Source: an uncultured Clostridia bacterium (lineage in GTDB: Bacteria; Bacillota; Clostridia; Oscillospirales; Ruminococcaceae). From it: 59,159 bases of DNA. Where the stretch lies: assembly GCA_947307175.1 (NCBI GenBank), contig CAMZIK010000004.1, forward strand, positions 1 to 59,159, written 5' to 3'. The position numbers and the translations under genes were made by a program. The notes under the pieces are model-generated. The model was not told the DNA's origin, searched no databases, and was given only the letters and a program-made list of their open reading frames with translations. Below, one piece after another: positions 7,697-17,021 of the stretch (its first letter is position 1; each line of letters begins with the position of its first letter).

Positions 7697-8797
7697 TTAT
7701 TTTTTGATCCTATTGAGCATAAATACAAGGAAATCGGGCTGTTTATTCGATTCGACTATCTTGTAGGCATCATAAGACTCGGCAAGCATTCTGATCTTTT
7801 CTTCTTTTTTCTTCTTGCTGTAACAATCAGAGGTGATCTTTCCGTTTTTGTTGGTGATATTTACCTGCTTTGTTTTTACTGTACACTGTTTTGCTCCGTT
7901 CAGTTCGGCTTTTACTCTGCTTATCATTTTATCAGCGGAGACCTTTGATCCGCCTACTGAATAATATGCCGGGTCACTAGCAACCAAATAGTCAAACATC
8001 GGTTTATCCTTTATTACTGAAAAATCGGTCTCATTTAAAACCATACACTCCTCAAAGCTCCAACTCGTAAGCGCACAGTGAGCATAATGATATTTACCTG
8101 ATCCATCCTTATACAAATACATTTCGAGGTTATTATTCTCAAAACGATTATACTTAAAAGAAATACTGCTGTACGAGCAATACCCTGTCGGATCACCGGC
8201 ACTTTTCAGCTTTCTGAGTTTATTGTTTTCGATTTTATAAATGTCATAGCCATAAAAGGTAGCCTGTCCCCGCTCCGCACAAACAGGACCAACAACAAAT
8301 TCCTCGACACCGTCAAAGTCAAGATCTTCAAACCAGCAGGTCGTTGATTTAGTATCGCCATATTTATGTATATCACTGATCCGGCCTGTCCTGTGCCACG
8401 TGCTTTCATTTTCAACGATCAACTTAGCGATGCATTCAGCCTCTGATGTCGCCGCAGGCTTTGGTTTGGTCGTGGTCGCTGCTTTTGTTGTGGTCGTGGT
8501 CGCTGCTTTTGTTGTGGTCGTGGTCGTTGTGGTCTCGCTGTCCTCGTGCCAATATCCGGGGTTAACGTCATCGGGCGGTATTTCGGAAGGAGCGTCCATT
8601 TTGCTTCTCGTCGTGGTTGCTTTTGTTATCGTGATCGTGTCTATCACACCGGTTTCTTTTTCTGTGGTGGTCGTGTCCTCTTGGGTAGTGGTCGTGGTCT
8701 CCTGCTTGTCCTCGGTGTTGTTCTCGCCGCCGCAGGCAGTCAGGCAAGCCGCTGTCATAGTTAGTGCAATCGCCGTCGCTAAAAATCTCTTTTTCAT
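7697..8797 (-). CDS. Lipoprotein with Thr-rich linkers, unknown function
   Basis: From the ATG at 8797 (RBS GAAAGGCGGG) the protein has 366 aa and starts with a lipoprotein signal peptide (MKKRFLATAIALTM, lipobox CLTAC). Low-complexity segments rich in Thr follow (TTTTTQED, SETTTTTTTTKAATTTTTKAATTT), probably an extended, possibly glycosylated spacer. The globular part (about 115-366) includes WFEDLDFDGVEEFVVGP, similar to metal-binding repeat-like motifs of surface proteins that report on a value. No enzymatic motif was seen. A longer reading frame extends to 8962 but has no ribosome binding site and no sensible protein start. It is an extracellular, membrane-anchored protein of unknown role. 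Confidence 0.8.
   Translation of the reverse strand: MKKRFLATAIALTMTAACLTACGGENNTEDKQETTTTTQEDTTTTEKETGVIDTITITKATTTRSKMDAPSEIPPDDVNPGYWHEDSETTTTTTTTKAATTTTTKAATTTKPKPAATSEAECIAKLIVENESTWHRTGRISDIHKYGDTKSTTCWFEDLDFDGVEEFVVGPVCAERGQATFYGYDIYKIENNKLRKLKSAGDPTGYCSYSSISFKYNRFENNNLEMYLYKDGSGKYHYAHCALTSWSFEECMVLNETDFSVIKDKPMFDYLVASDPAYYSVGGSKVSADKMISRVKAELNGAKQCTVKTKQVNITNKNGKITSDCYSKKKKEEKIRMLAESYDAYKIVESNKQPDFLVFMLNRIKK
8456..8535 (-). repeat. Tandem repeat encoding Thr/Ala linker
   Basis: A unit of about 27 bases (gtggtcgtggtcgctgcttt followed by tgtt) occurs in tandem inside the lipoprotein gene and encodes the Thr/Ala-rich linker. Such repeats can change copy number by slippage. Confidence 0.65.
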
Positions 8798-8979
8798 AAT
8801 ATCCCGCCTTTCTTTTCGGTTCAGTCTATAGGTAATCATACCACCATTTGCCGAATTTTGCAATACCCAGCACCAAGAATTGACGAGACTCATTTTGGGG
8901 CTTTCCGGCCGCCCCCAAACTCCTTCGGACGTTTTCTTGCTTCTTCTGTATACAGCTTTCAAAACAGAGCTGAAAAAGG

Positions 8980-9008
8980 TTGATTTTTAAGTTTTTAGAT
9001 GTTATAAT
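8980..9008 (+). promoter_or_regulatory. Promoter of the P-type ATPase gene
   Basis: TTGATT (8980-8985) and a perfect TATAAT (9003-9008) are separated by 17 bases, 45 bases upstream of the chosen start codon. Confidence 0.85.
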
Positions 9009-9052
9009 ATATGGTGTATATACAGAAAAAGAAATGGGGAGGAACTAAAAAA

Positions 9053-11476
9053 ATGAAAAAGCCAACTATCGACCCTGCTTCGGTCGAGCGCTTAAAACCT
9101 GATGCTCAGACGGGACTTACCTCGCAGCAGGTCGAGCAGCGTATACAGGCAGGCATGGCAAACACGCCTGTCAAGCCGCCTTCAAAGTCAATAGGCGCAA
9201 TAATCGCAAGCAACGTTTTCACCTACTTCAACTTCATCTTTGCTGCGATCGCTGTTATCCTGCTTCTAAACGGCTGCTACAAAGATCTTACGTTCATGCC
9301 GGTCATTATCATCAACACGCTCATCGGTATCGTTCAGGAGACACGTTCCAAAAAGCTTCTGGACAAGATGACGATGCTCAACTCCCCTACCACAAAAGTT
9401 GTGCGTGACGGAGAAGAACAGCAGATACGTTCCGATCTGCTCGTTGCTGACGACATCGTTATTTTCAAGGCAGGCGATCAGATACCTGCTGATGCAGTCG
9501 TTGTAGAGGGCAAAGTCTCAGCAAACGAGGCGCTTTTGACAGGCGAAGCTGACGAGATAATCAAGGAAAAAGACTCAGAGCTTATGAGCGGAAGTTTCAT
9601 TGTTTCGGGTACGTGCAAGGCAAGGCTGACAAAAGTGGGTGCGGAATCGTACATATCACAGCTTACCATTCAGGCAAAGAAAGCACGCACAGGCGAACAG
9701 TCAGAGATGATACGCTCGCTCAACAGGATAGTAAAGATCGCAGGCATAATCATAATCCCTATGGGTGCTTTGCAGTTCTGGCATATGCGCTATGTCAAGG
9801 ATATGAGCCACATTCAGAGCCTGCGCTCAACGGTCGCTTCTATCATAGGAATGATACCTGAGGGACTGTTCCTGCTTGCAAGCGTTACTCTTGCGATAAG
9901 TGCTATGAGACTTGCAAGGCACAAGGTACTTGTTCACAACATGAAGTGCATCGAAACGCTTGCACGAACTGATGTACTGTGCGTTGACAAGACGGGAACC
10001 ATCACAGAGAACACGATGCAGGTCACTGGGCTTGAACCAGTGGGCGAGCTTGACAAGGACGAGCTGTTCTCGCTGCTAAGCGATTTTGCTGCCGAGCAGT
10101 CAGCTGACAACATCACAATGGCGGCGCTGAAACAATACTTCACTCAGCCAAGCGGCGCAAAGATAGTTTCGCACACAGATTTCTCCTCGGAGTTCAAGTA
10201 TTCAGGAGTAACCTTTGAAAAGGCTTCGTACGTTCTCGGAGCGCCTGAGTGGATACTCAAAGAAAAATATGAGGACTACCGTGAAAAGATAGAGCTTGAC
10301 AGCAGAAAGGGCTACCGTGTGCTTGCGTTCGCAAAATATCACGGGACACCTGACGGCAAGGCGCTGACGGGAGAACGTGAACCGCTCGCACTGGTGCTTA
10401 TCACCAACCCTGTAAGAAAAACTGCGCCCGCGACATTCAAGTTCTTCGCTGATGAAGGCGTTGAGGTCAAGGTAATTTCGGGCGATAACCCGATAACAGT
10501 TTCAGAGGTCGCTAAGCAGGCAGGCATTGAAAACGCTGAAAAGTACGTTGATGCTTCGACGCTGACGACTGACGAGGCTATATTTGAAGCGATGAAGAGC
10601 TACACTGTCTTCGGAAGAGTTACCCCTGACCAGAAGCGAAAATTCGTCAAGGCTTTGCAGGCACAGGACAAGACGGTCGCTATGACTGGCGACGGAGTAA
10701 ACGACATACTTGCACTTAAAGATGCGGACTGCTCGGTCGCTATGGCTTCGGGCAGCGATGCAGCCGTTCAGGCGGCTCAGCTCGTTCTGCTCGACTCGGA
10801 TTTTGCACATATGACTGATGTAGTAATGGAAGGCAGACAGGTCGTAAACAACCTTGAACGTTCGGGAAGCCTGTTCCTTGTAAAGAACATTTTCTCGCTG
10901 CTGCTTTCGATAGTAACGCTTGCATTCGGATTCGTTTATCCGCTGACACCTCCGCAGATAACCCTCATAAGTGCGTTCACTATCGGTATCCCCGCTTTCC
11001 TGCTGTCTCAGGTGCCAGACCATTTCCTGATACACGGACACTTTATGAAAAACGTTATCCTCAAAGCGCTCCCCGGCGGTATCACCGATGTTGCGGTGGT
11101 CGTGGCTGCCGTTTACTTCGGGCGAATCTTCGGGGTCTCGCAGGAAGAGATCGCTACCGCTTCGACTGTTCTTTTGTCTATCGTCGGCATCATGGTGCTT
11201 AGAATGATAAGCAAGCCGATGAGCAACTACAAGTGGGCTATCCTTGCGCTTTGCACATCGGGAATAATCGTTGCGTTCAACCTGTTCGACTGGTTCTTCG
11301 GCACGACCTCACTCTCGACAAAGAGCCTGCTTTTGTGCATCAACTTCGGCATCATGGCTGACACGTTCCTCAGATTCATCACGTTCACGATAAAAGGCTC
11401 TGAACAGATGATACTCAAATTCAATCCGCCGAAACAGGAAAACACTACAGCTGTTTCAGATAAACGTATAATATAA
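9053..11476 (+). CDS. P-type cation-transporting ATPase
   Basis: This is an 807-aa integral membrane pump that couples ATP hydrolysis to cation transport. The actuator motif TGEAD lies near residue 164, the phosphorylation motif DKTGT at 312-316, MTGDGVND in the hinge, and a PEGL ion-path motif near 269. There is no N-terminal heavy-metal-binding domain (no CxxC), which argues against a copper or zinc exporter. The layout and PEGL resemble Ca2+/Mg2+-type pumps, including the CtpE-like group, so the ion is not certain. The start at 9053 has GGGGAGGA at 9036-9043. A 14-residue longer frame (9011) would overlap the promoter. The gene is alone, and no metal regulator is adjacent. Confidence 0.93.
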   Translation: MKKPTIDPASVERLKPDAQTGLTSQQVEQRIQAGMANTPVKPPSKSIGAIIASNVFTYFNFIFAAIAVILLLNGCYKDLTFMPVIIINTLIGIVQETRSKKLLDKMTMLNSPTTKVVRDGEEQQIRSDLLVADDIVIFKAGDQIPADAVVVEGKVSANEALLTGEADEIIKEKDSELMSGSFIVSGTCKARLTKVGAESYISQLTIQAKKARTGEQSEMIRSLNRIVKIAGIIIIPMGALQFWHMRYVKDMSHIQSLRSTVASIIGMIPEGLFLLASVTLAISAMRLARHKVLVHNMKCIETLARTDVLCVDKTGTITENTMQVTGLEPVGELDKDELFSLLSDFAAEQSADNITMAALKQYFTQPSGAKIVSHTDFSSEFKYSGVTFEKASYVLGAPEWILKEKYEDYREKIELDSRKGYRVLAFAKYHGTPDGKALTGEREPLALVLITNPVRKTAPATFKFFADEGVEVKVISGDNPITVSEVAKQAGIENAEKYVDASTLTTDEAIFEAMKSYTVFGRVTPDQKRKFVKALQAQDKTVAMTGDGVNDILALKDADCSVAMASGSDAAVQAAQLVLLDSDFAHMTDVVMEGRQVVNNLERSGSLFLVKNIFSLLLSIVTLAFGFVYPLTPPQITLISAFTIGIPAFLLSQVPDHFLIHGHFMKNVILKALPGGITDVAVVVAAVYFGRIFGVSQEEIATASTVLLSIVGIMVLRMISKPMSNYKWAILALCTSGIIVAFNLFDWFFGTTSLSTKSLLLCINFGIMADTFLRFITFTIKGSEQMILKFNPPKQENTTAVSDKRII

Positions 11477-11564
11477 AAAATGCTTCTGTACACACAAGTT
11501 TTTTGTTGAACGTTTCTCTGCTTTTTAAAAAGGATAATCGATCAAGAAAGAGATGGATTAAAAA

Positions 11565-12575
11565 ATGATAGATAATAGAAATCACACAATCGATTTAGTA
11601 AAAGGTCTTGCCATAATTATGGTCGTTATTACTCATTATGAATGGACTGAAGCTCAGCGAAAAATAGTCGTTTTCCCATATGTTATAAACATGGCAATTC
11701 CTATTTTTATGATTATTACAGGATATGTTTATTCTCTTTCTTTTACAAAGCAAAGAATCAAACATCTCGAAGATGCTTTCCCATGTCACTTAATAATCAG
11801 GAGAATAACAAGGTATACTCTTCCTGTCGTTATCGTGATTGTATGGGAATTATGTGATCCTCATTTTTCAGTTGGTTCCGGACTGCTTAAAAGATTACGA
11901 TGGGCAATTGACGGAACATATGGATCAGGTAACTATTATTATCCCGTAATGATGCAATTAGTGTTTGTTTTCCCGCTTATATTCTTTCTGATCGAGAAAA
12001 ACAAGGAGAAAGGGCTTCTGATTTGCTTCATAGCTAATGTAGTTTATGAGTTATTGGCGTGGGCATATGTGATGAACTCATCGTGTTATCGTCTTTTAAG
12101 TTTCCGATATGTTTTTTTGATCGCTGTTGGAGTATATGCTTTCAAAGGATTCAAGTTTTCGCTCTGGATTTCTCTTTTGATGACAAGCATTGGAGCGTTC
12201 TTTATTACGATAGTGATATATTTTAAATACGAGCCAAGGATCATCAATAAAGACTGGGCTTCTACAAATTTTCTGTCATCTATGCTGATCATTCCTCTAA
12301 TGGTTTTTATTCTTCAAAATGCAAAATTCCGATTCAAACCATTAGAAATAATAGGACAATGTTCATATCACATCTTCCTTGTACAAATGATGTACTATTT
12401 AGGATATAGCAGTTTACTAAAATCAAAAATATCATCATGGCAGGTACACTTAATAATTGGATCTGTTATCTGCCTGGGTATTGGAATTGCATTCTATTAT
12501 GCGGAAAAGCCATTACAGAACCAGATCCAGTGCTTTATTAAAAAGCTTTCAGAAAAGAAAAACGCATCCACCTGA
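11565..12575 (+). CDS. Membrane acyltransferase, acyltransferase-3 family
   Basis: This 336-aa protein has about ten hydrophobic segments and matches the acyltransferase-3 (OafA-like) family that O-acylates surface glycans or other envelope molecules. The N-terminus NRNHTIDLVKGLAIIMVVITHY carries the family's catalytic-His region (the His near residue 24). It is clearly more AT-rich than its left neighbours, resembling the polysaccharide operon beyond the IS. It may be a former part of that island. RBS AGAGATGG lies before the ATG. A second member of the family lies inside the operon at 30143-31174. The substrate is unknown. Confidence 0.85.
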   Translation: MIDNRNHTIDLVKGLAIIMVVITHYEWTEAQRKIVVFPYVINMAIPIFMIITGYVYSLSFTKQRIKHLEDAFPCHLIIRRITRYTLPVVIVIVWELCDPHFSVGSGLLKRLRWAIDGTYGSGNYYYPVMMQLVFVFPLIFFLIEKNKEKGLLICFIANVVYELLAWAYVMNSSCYRLLSFRYVFLIAVGVYAFKGFKFSLWISLLMTSIGAFFITIVIYFKYEPRIINKDWASTNFLSSMLIIPLMVFILQNAKFRFKPLEIIGQCSYHIFLVQMMYYLGYSSLLKSKISSWQVHLIIGSVICLGIGIAFYYAEKPLQNQIQCFIKKLSEKKNAST

Positions 12576-12598
12576 TACAATACTACCCTAAAAGACAA

Positions 12599-12638
12599 CC
12601 CCGAGCAGAAATTATTCAGCTCGGGGTAAGCTTTTTTC
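12599..12638 (+). terminator. Terminator of the acyltransferase gene
   Basis: The perfect 8-bp stem CCCCGAGC/GCTCGGGG (12599-12606 with 12619-12626) is followed by a T-run (cttttttc). Confidence 0.9.
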
Positions 12639-12693
12639 AAAGGTAGTATGTTATTATTAGGCAGGTTCAATCGAACTGTCGTTATGGATATAA

Positions 12694-12812
12694 TGAATAT
12701 GTCGCTTCAAAATGAACAGTTAAGCCGCACAAGATGAACAGTGCCGTCGGCAGAGATGAACACTTTCGTCGCTTGAAGTGAACAGTGTCGTCGGTAAGAT
12801 TGAATAACTTTC
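12694..12812. repeat. Left multiple terminal repeats of the IS21 element
   Basis: Four to five imperfect copies of a 22-23 bp unit ending in TGAACAGT (for example CGTCGCTTGAAGTGAACAGT) lie in tandem, spaced about two DNA turns apart. These match the multiple transposase-binding sites usual at IS21 ends. Confidence 0.85.
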
Positions 12813-12875
12813 TGTTTCACGGTAAAATGTTGTTACACGCAAAACGCGTGAATTCAACAAAAGGAGGTCATTACT

Positions 12876-14411
12876 ATGACCAATTACCGTGAGATCCTAA
12901 GACTGCAAAGTCTTGGGGTGAACAAATCGCAGATTGCTGCTGCCTGCGGATGTTCAAGAACCACTGTCGTCAGAACACTAAATTTGGCTGCTGTGAATGG
13001 TATCAGCTATCCTCTTGCAGATGGAATATCTGATAAACAGCTCGCAGAGATCCTATTACCTTCTGATGATCAAATACCTGTGTATAAGATTTCCGATTAT
13101 GATTATGTCGAGCATGAAATGCACAAAAGCGGCGTAACATTGAACCTTCTGTGGCTTGAGTATTGTGAACAGTGCAGAAACAACGGAGAGTTGCCTTATC
13201 AACTCACACAGTTCAAAAAGTACTACCGCGATCATATGGCAAAACACAGTGCGACTATGCATATCAACCATAAACCCGGTGAGATCATGCAAGTAGATTG
13301 GGCGGGTGACACAGCTGCTGTAGTGGATACCGATACAGGTGAGCTGATTCCCGTGTATGTCTTTGTGGCTGTGCTTCCATACAGTAGTTATGCCTATGTC
13401 GAAGGCTTCTTCTCTATGGATCAGCAGTGCTGGACATCAGCTCATGTCAATGCTTTCAGATACTTTGGCGGCGTTGCCAGAGTAATACAGTGTGATAACT
13501 TGAAAACAGGCGTTGATAAACATGGTAAAAATGAGGTCAAGCTCAATCGTGCTTACAGCGAACTTGCGGAACACTACAATACAGCTATCCTTCCTTGCCG
13601 CATAAGAGCACCGAAAGATAAAGCGATGGTTGAAGGAACAGTAGGAGTTATCTCTACTTTCATCCTTGCGGCATTAAGGAATCGAAGGTTTCTGTCGCTT
13701 TACGAACTAAACCAAGCAATGTTCGAGAAACTTTACGAGTTCAATCACAAGCCATTTCAAAAGCGAGACGGCAGCCGTGCAACAGCATTTGACGAAGAAA
13801 AGCCACTCCTTCTCCCACTTCCTCCAAGACCATTTGAACTCTCGGAGTGGAAGATAGCTACGGTAGCACCCAATTATCATATTTCTGTTAAAAAGATGAA
13901 CTACTCTGTGCCGTATGAATACATCAGAAAGAAAGTTGATGTCAGGCTTACAAGAAACACCATTGAAGTATTCTTTGATGGAAACCGCATCTGCTCACAT
14001 AAAAGACTTTATGGAAGAGCAAATCAGTACAGTACTAATGAAGAGCATATGCCTAAAAATCATCAAAAGTACATACAGTGGAATGGCGAACGATTTATCA
14101 AATGGGCTTCAAAGATAGAAACGAACACTGAAACAGCAGTTAAAGCTATACTAAATGGCTGCAAGATCGAACAACAGGGATACAAGGCTTGCCTTGGGCT
14201 TTTAAATTTAGCTGACAAATACACACCTGACAGGCTGGAAAACGCATGTAAACGCGCATTGAGCTTTACACCAAGACCATCGTACAAGAATATTCAGGTT
14301 ATCCTTTCTTCGGGGCAAGACAAACAGGAGGAAAAGAAGCCTGAAAAAGCAGATAATGCAGAGCAGTATGGCTTCACCAGATGTAATTCTTACTATGGAG
14401 GTGCAGAGTAA
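12876..14411 (+). CDS. istA: IS21 family transposase IstA
   Basis: This 511-aa transposase has an N-terminal helix-turn-helix (VNKSQIAAACGCSRTTVVRT, about 17-36) followed by the DDE core. The first Asp is in IMQVDWAGDT (about 143), the second in VIQCDNLKTG (about 209), and the Glu in KAMVEGTVG (about 253). A C-terminal beta-barrel/arginine-rich part follows. RBS AAAGGAGG precedes the ATG. The stop overlaps the istB start by one base (TAATG), the usual coupling in this family. It cuts and joins DNA and is intact. Confidence 0.97.
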   Translation: MTNYREILRLQSLGVNKSQIAAACGCSRTTVVRTLNLAAVNGISYPLADGISDKQLAEILLPSDDQIPVYKISDYDYVEHEMHKSGVTLNLLWLEYCEQCRNNGELPYQLTQFKKYYRDHMAKHSATMHINHKPGEIMQVDWAGDTAAVVDTDTGELIPVYVFVAVLPYSSYAYVEGFFSMDQQCWTSAHVNAFRYFGGVARVIQCDNLKTGVDKHGKNEVKLNRAYSELAEHYNTAILPCRIRAPKDKAMVEGTVGVISTFILAALRNRRFLSLYELNQAMFEKLYEFNHKPFQKRDGSRATAFDEEKPLLLPLPPRPFELSEWKIATVAPNYHISVKKMNYSVPYEYIRKKVDVRLTRNTIEVFFDGNRICSHKRLYGRANQYSTNEEHMPKNHQKYIQWNGERFIKWASKIETNTETAVKAILNGCKIEQQGYKACLGLLNLADKYTPDRLENACKRALSFTPRPSYKNIQVILSSGQDKQEEKKPEKADNAEQYGFTRCNSYYGGAE

Positions 14412-15160
14412 TGCTGACAGAGAACACTATCACAAAGCTGCAGGAAATGCGAATGAGTGTTATGGCTAATGCCTTTAAAGAGCAGCTATCTGATCCTGAT
14501 ATATCAAATCTGTCATTCGAGGATCGATTTGGGCTTCTTGTGGACAAAGAATGGGCAACACGAAAAAACAATCATCTGACAAGGCTGATCAAAAAGGCAA
14601 ATTTCGCTGAATCTGCTTGTGTTGAAGATATAGCATACTGTGCCGGCAGAAAGCTGGATAAAACACAAATCGCAAGATTGGCTGACTGCACATACATATA
14701 TGAACATCACAATCTTATGCTTCTCGGAGCCACGGGATGTGGAAAGACATACATAGCTTGTGCGTTAGGAATGGCAGCAACAAGACAGTTTCTTACGGTC
14801 AAGTATGTTAGACTGCCGGAATTACTTACCGAGCTTGCCATAGCCAGAACAAATGGCACATACAGTAAAGTCATTGATCAATACAAGAAGCCCGCACTTC
14901 TGATTCTTGACGAATGGCTACTTTATCAGCTTAAGGAATCAGAGGCTAGAAACATTCTTGAAATAGCCGAGGCTCGTTACAAAAAAGGATCTGTAATATT
15001 CTGCTCTCAATTTGATGTCCCAGGTTGGCGGGACAAGATTGGTTCACCGATAATTGCAGATGCTATTTGCGATCGAATCGTACATGATTCCTACCGAATG
15101 GTTATTGAATGTGAGGAATCAATGCGAAAAACATTTGGCGTGCCCCAGCCTGAAACATAA
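14411..15160 (+). CDS. istB: IS21 family helper ATPase IstB
   Basis: This 249-aa AAA+ ATPase helps IstA choose and capture target DNA. Walker A is GATGCGKT (about 111-118) and Walker B is ALLILDEW. The sensor region contains VIFCSQFDVPGW and the family ends with AICDRIVHDSYRMVIECEESMR. Translation is coupled to istA through TAATG. No frameshift is seen. Confidence 0.97.
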   Translation: MLTENTITKLQEMRMSVMANAFKEQLSDPDISNLSFEDRFGLLVDKEWATRKNNHLTRLIKKANFAESACVEDIAYCAGRKLDKTQIARLADCTYIYEHHNLMLLGATGCGKTYIACALGMAATRQFLTVKYVRLPELLTELAIARTNGTYSKVIDQYKKPALLILDEWLLYQLKESEARNILEIAEARYKKGSVIFCSQFDVPGWRDKIGSPIIADAICDRIVHDSYRMVIECEESMRKTFGVPQPET

Positions 15161-15365
15161 AAGATCCTTTGGCTCCTCGGGCTCTGCCCGAACCCGAGGT
15201 TTAACGCTTGCATTTCCAAGTAATGAAAAGGGCGATGCCGTTCAAACGACGTCGCCCCATTACTTTGTAAACCTCACAAGGCGCTCAGGTCGCTCCTCAG
15301 CGTTGCCTTATCCTCCATGTGAGTAAAGCATATATATCGTAACACATAGACAAGGTGAAGTCAAT
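15161..15365. other. Non-coding tail inside the IS with two hairpins
   Basis: Two structures lie between istB and the right repeats. CCTCGGG (15175-15181) pairs with CCCGAGG (15193-15199). This alternates with a shorter CGGGC/GCCCG hairpin inside it. A second inverted repeat, GGGCGA/TCGCCC, lies near 15229-15257. They may end istAB transcription. No ORF of note is present. Confidence 0.55.
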
Positions 15366-15455
15366 TTACAACTTCAGCGACGTAGCTGTTCATTTTAAGC
15401 GACGCTACTGTTCACTTTCAGCGGCTAAGGGTGTTCAACTTGAACGCTATATTCA
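15366..15455. repeat. Right multiple terminal repeats of the IS21 element
   Basis: Four inverted copies of the same unit are present, seen on the plus strand as CTGTTCATTTTAAGCGACG, CTGTTCACTTTCAGCGGC and GTGTTCAACTTGAACGC, with a first partial copy (CAACTTCAGCGACG). Confidence 0.85.
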
Positions 15456-15460
15456 TATAA

Positions 15461-15501
15461 TAATAAAAATGAGCCTGCTTGATGCTGTATTTGGCAGGCT
15501 C
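15461..15501 (-). terminator. Terminator of the polysaccharide operon
   Basis: On the minus strand GAGCCTGC (15494-15501) pairs with GCAGGCTC (15471-15478), followed by ATTTTTATTATTATA. It lies about 95 bases past the wzx stop. The IS21 element inserted at the far end of this T-tract. The bases 15502-15594 show nothing else. Confidence 0.85.
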
Positions 15502-15594
15502 ACTATTTAATAATGTTATAATTTTACAGCAGTAAATACCGTTTAGAAATCGTTATAGTGCAGCTTCGTTGACTACAAAATCATTATGCTTATT

Positions 15595-17010
15595 TTATTT
15601 TTTTAATAGGGATAAAATAGTTTTTTTGTTTAAAAAGGAAACAACACTCAATGATACAATTCCAACAACAATGATAATATAGCGTATAACAGCAGTTTGA
15701 GAATACAACCAAAGCATAATCAGCATAATAACGAATAATACAAAGACGGATATAAAAATGAATTTATTATTATATGCCTTTGCATAGCCAATACGTCTTG
15801 CAAGGAAAAAATGAATCACAAGCAAGCATGCATATCCAATCAATGTTGTATATGCCGCAGCAACATAACCAAATTTAGGTATCAGCAACCAGTTTAATCC
15901 GACATTTATCAATGCCGCAAAAACAGTTCCTATTGCCATTCCTACTGTTTTTTTTGCAAACTGCTCCAGTGCAACGTATAGATTATATATAAATTGAAAT
16001 GCTGCCCCCAAAACAACAGGAGGCATTATACTCGTAGCAGATGCGTATTTTTTTCCTCCAAGAATCAATACAATTTCGGGTCCTAAAAGGAATATACCTA
16101 ATATAACTAAAAAGAAAAGCGTAATGTAATAATATGCTGCTTTTTTGACCTTTTCATAGTTTTTTTTATATATCTGCTCAGTAGACCATGGACTCCATGC
16201 AATATTTGTTGCTGTCGCCAGCATTATAGGGATCATTGCACAATTATATGATAAACTATAATATGCCGTATCACTTGACCCACAGAATTTCTCTATCATT
16301 ATCCTATCTGATTGATTGAGAATATATTTACTTAATAAGTGCGGGATCATAGGCAGACATATTTTTAAAGCATATGTACACTCAGACCATTTGAAGTTTT
16401 TACCTTTGACAATAATATAAATATATACACACAAATCAATTATAAATACAGTTCCATAATGTCCTATAATTCTACCCATTAATTGATTTTCAGCTAAAAC
16501 AACTAATAGCAATGATACAACAACTGATAATACTACTGAACCCAATGATAGCATAACATATGCTTTATACTTATAATTGATTCGATTTTTTGCTTGTAAA
16601 AGCGTTAAGGACGGTGATACTAATGTTGTTATAAACATTATGTTTATACACGTCATATTCATCGAAAAAAGATCGCAAAAGAAATCAGAAAAAACTAAAA
16701 CAATTGCCCAGAGAAAAGCTGTGAAAATACTACCGGTAATAGCAACTGATGATAAATATGCATCAAGATTTTCATAATCAAATCTGGCTCTATTAACAGT
16801 AGCATGCATATCCATTGTAGCAACAATGGCGATAATTCCTATCCATGCTACAAAATTATTATATTTTCCATAATCTTCGCTACTTAATAAACGTGTGAAA
16901 ATCGGAGTAGTGATAAAGGCAATACCCTTTGTCATAAATGACGAAACAGTATACCATATACCAGCTCTTAATACTATTTTTGATTTTTTTTTTGTAGATA
17001 CAGCGCTCAT
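15595..17010 (-). CDS. Wzx-type oligosaccharide flippase
   Basis: This 471-aa protein has twelve to fourteen hydrophobic segments and the polysaccharide-biosynthesis flippase pattern (IWYTVSSFMTKGIAFITTPIFTR at about 17-39). It would move the lipid-linked repeat unit across the membrane for Wzy polymerisation. It is the last gene of the operon. RBS AGGAG starts at the stop codon of neuA. It is strongly AT-rich like the whole cluster. An O-antigen polymerase-type gene (28894-30126) completes the Wzx/Wzy pair. Confidence 0.9.
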   Translation of the reverse strand: MSAVSTKKKSKIVLRAGIWYTVSSFMTKGIAFITTPIFTRLLSSEDYGKYNNFVAWIGIIAIVATMDMHATVNRARFDYENLDAYLSSVAITGSIFTAFLWAIVLVFSDFFCDLFSMNMTCINIMFITTLVSPSLTLLQAKNRINYKYKAYVMLSLGSVVLSVVVSLLLVVLAENQLMGRIIGHYGTVFIIDLCVYIYIIVKGKNFKWSECTYALKICLPMIPHLLSKYILNQSDRIMIEKFCGSSDTAYYSLSYNCAMIPIMLATATNIAWSPWSTEQIYKKNYEKVKKAAYYYITLFFLVILGIFLLGPEIVLILGGKKYASATSIMPPVVLGAAFQFIYNLYVALEQFAKKTVGMAIGTVFAALINVGLNWLLIPKFGYVAAAYTTLIGYACLLVIHFFLARRIGYAKAYNNKFIFISVFVLFVIMLIMLWLYSQTAVIRYIIIVVGIVSLSVVSFLNKKTILSLLKK

Positions 17011-17021
17011 ACTATAATCTC

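Larger units (their letters stand above)
12694..15455 (+). mobile_element. Complete IS21-family insertion sequence
   Basis: The 2762-bp element carries istA and istB and is bounded by related inverted ends: TGAATATGTCGCTTCAA on the left and TGAATATAGCGTTCAAG reading inward from the right. Both sides are flanked by TATAA (12689-12693 and 15456-15460), a 5-bp target duplication of the size usual for the family. Both ORFs are open and the terminal repeats are intact, so the element looks recent and potentially active. It landed between the acyltransferase terminator and the T-tract of the polysaccharide operon's terminator. Confidence 0.93.

Noticed and set aside
8456..8535. CRISPR-like repeat
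   Set aside because: The repeats are tandem without spacers and code for Thr/Ala in a lipoprotein.
8400..8831. Plus-strand frame rich in Val (VVVVVV)
   Set aside because: It is the complement of the Thr codon repeats in the lipoprotein gene and has no start signals.
12694..12812. CRISPR-like or iteron array
   Set aside because: The repeats are imperfect, occur inverted at the other end of the istAB genes, and end in the TGAACAGT words expected of IS21 terminal sites.
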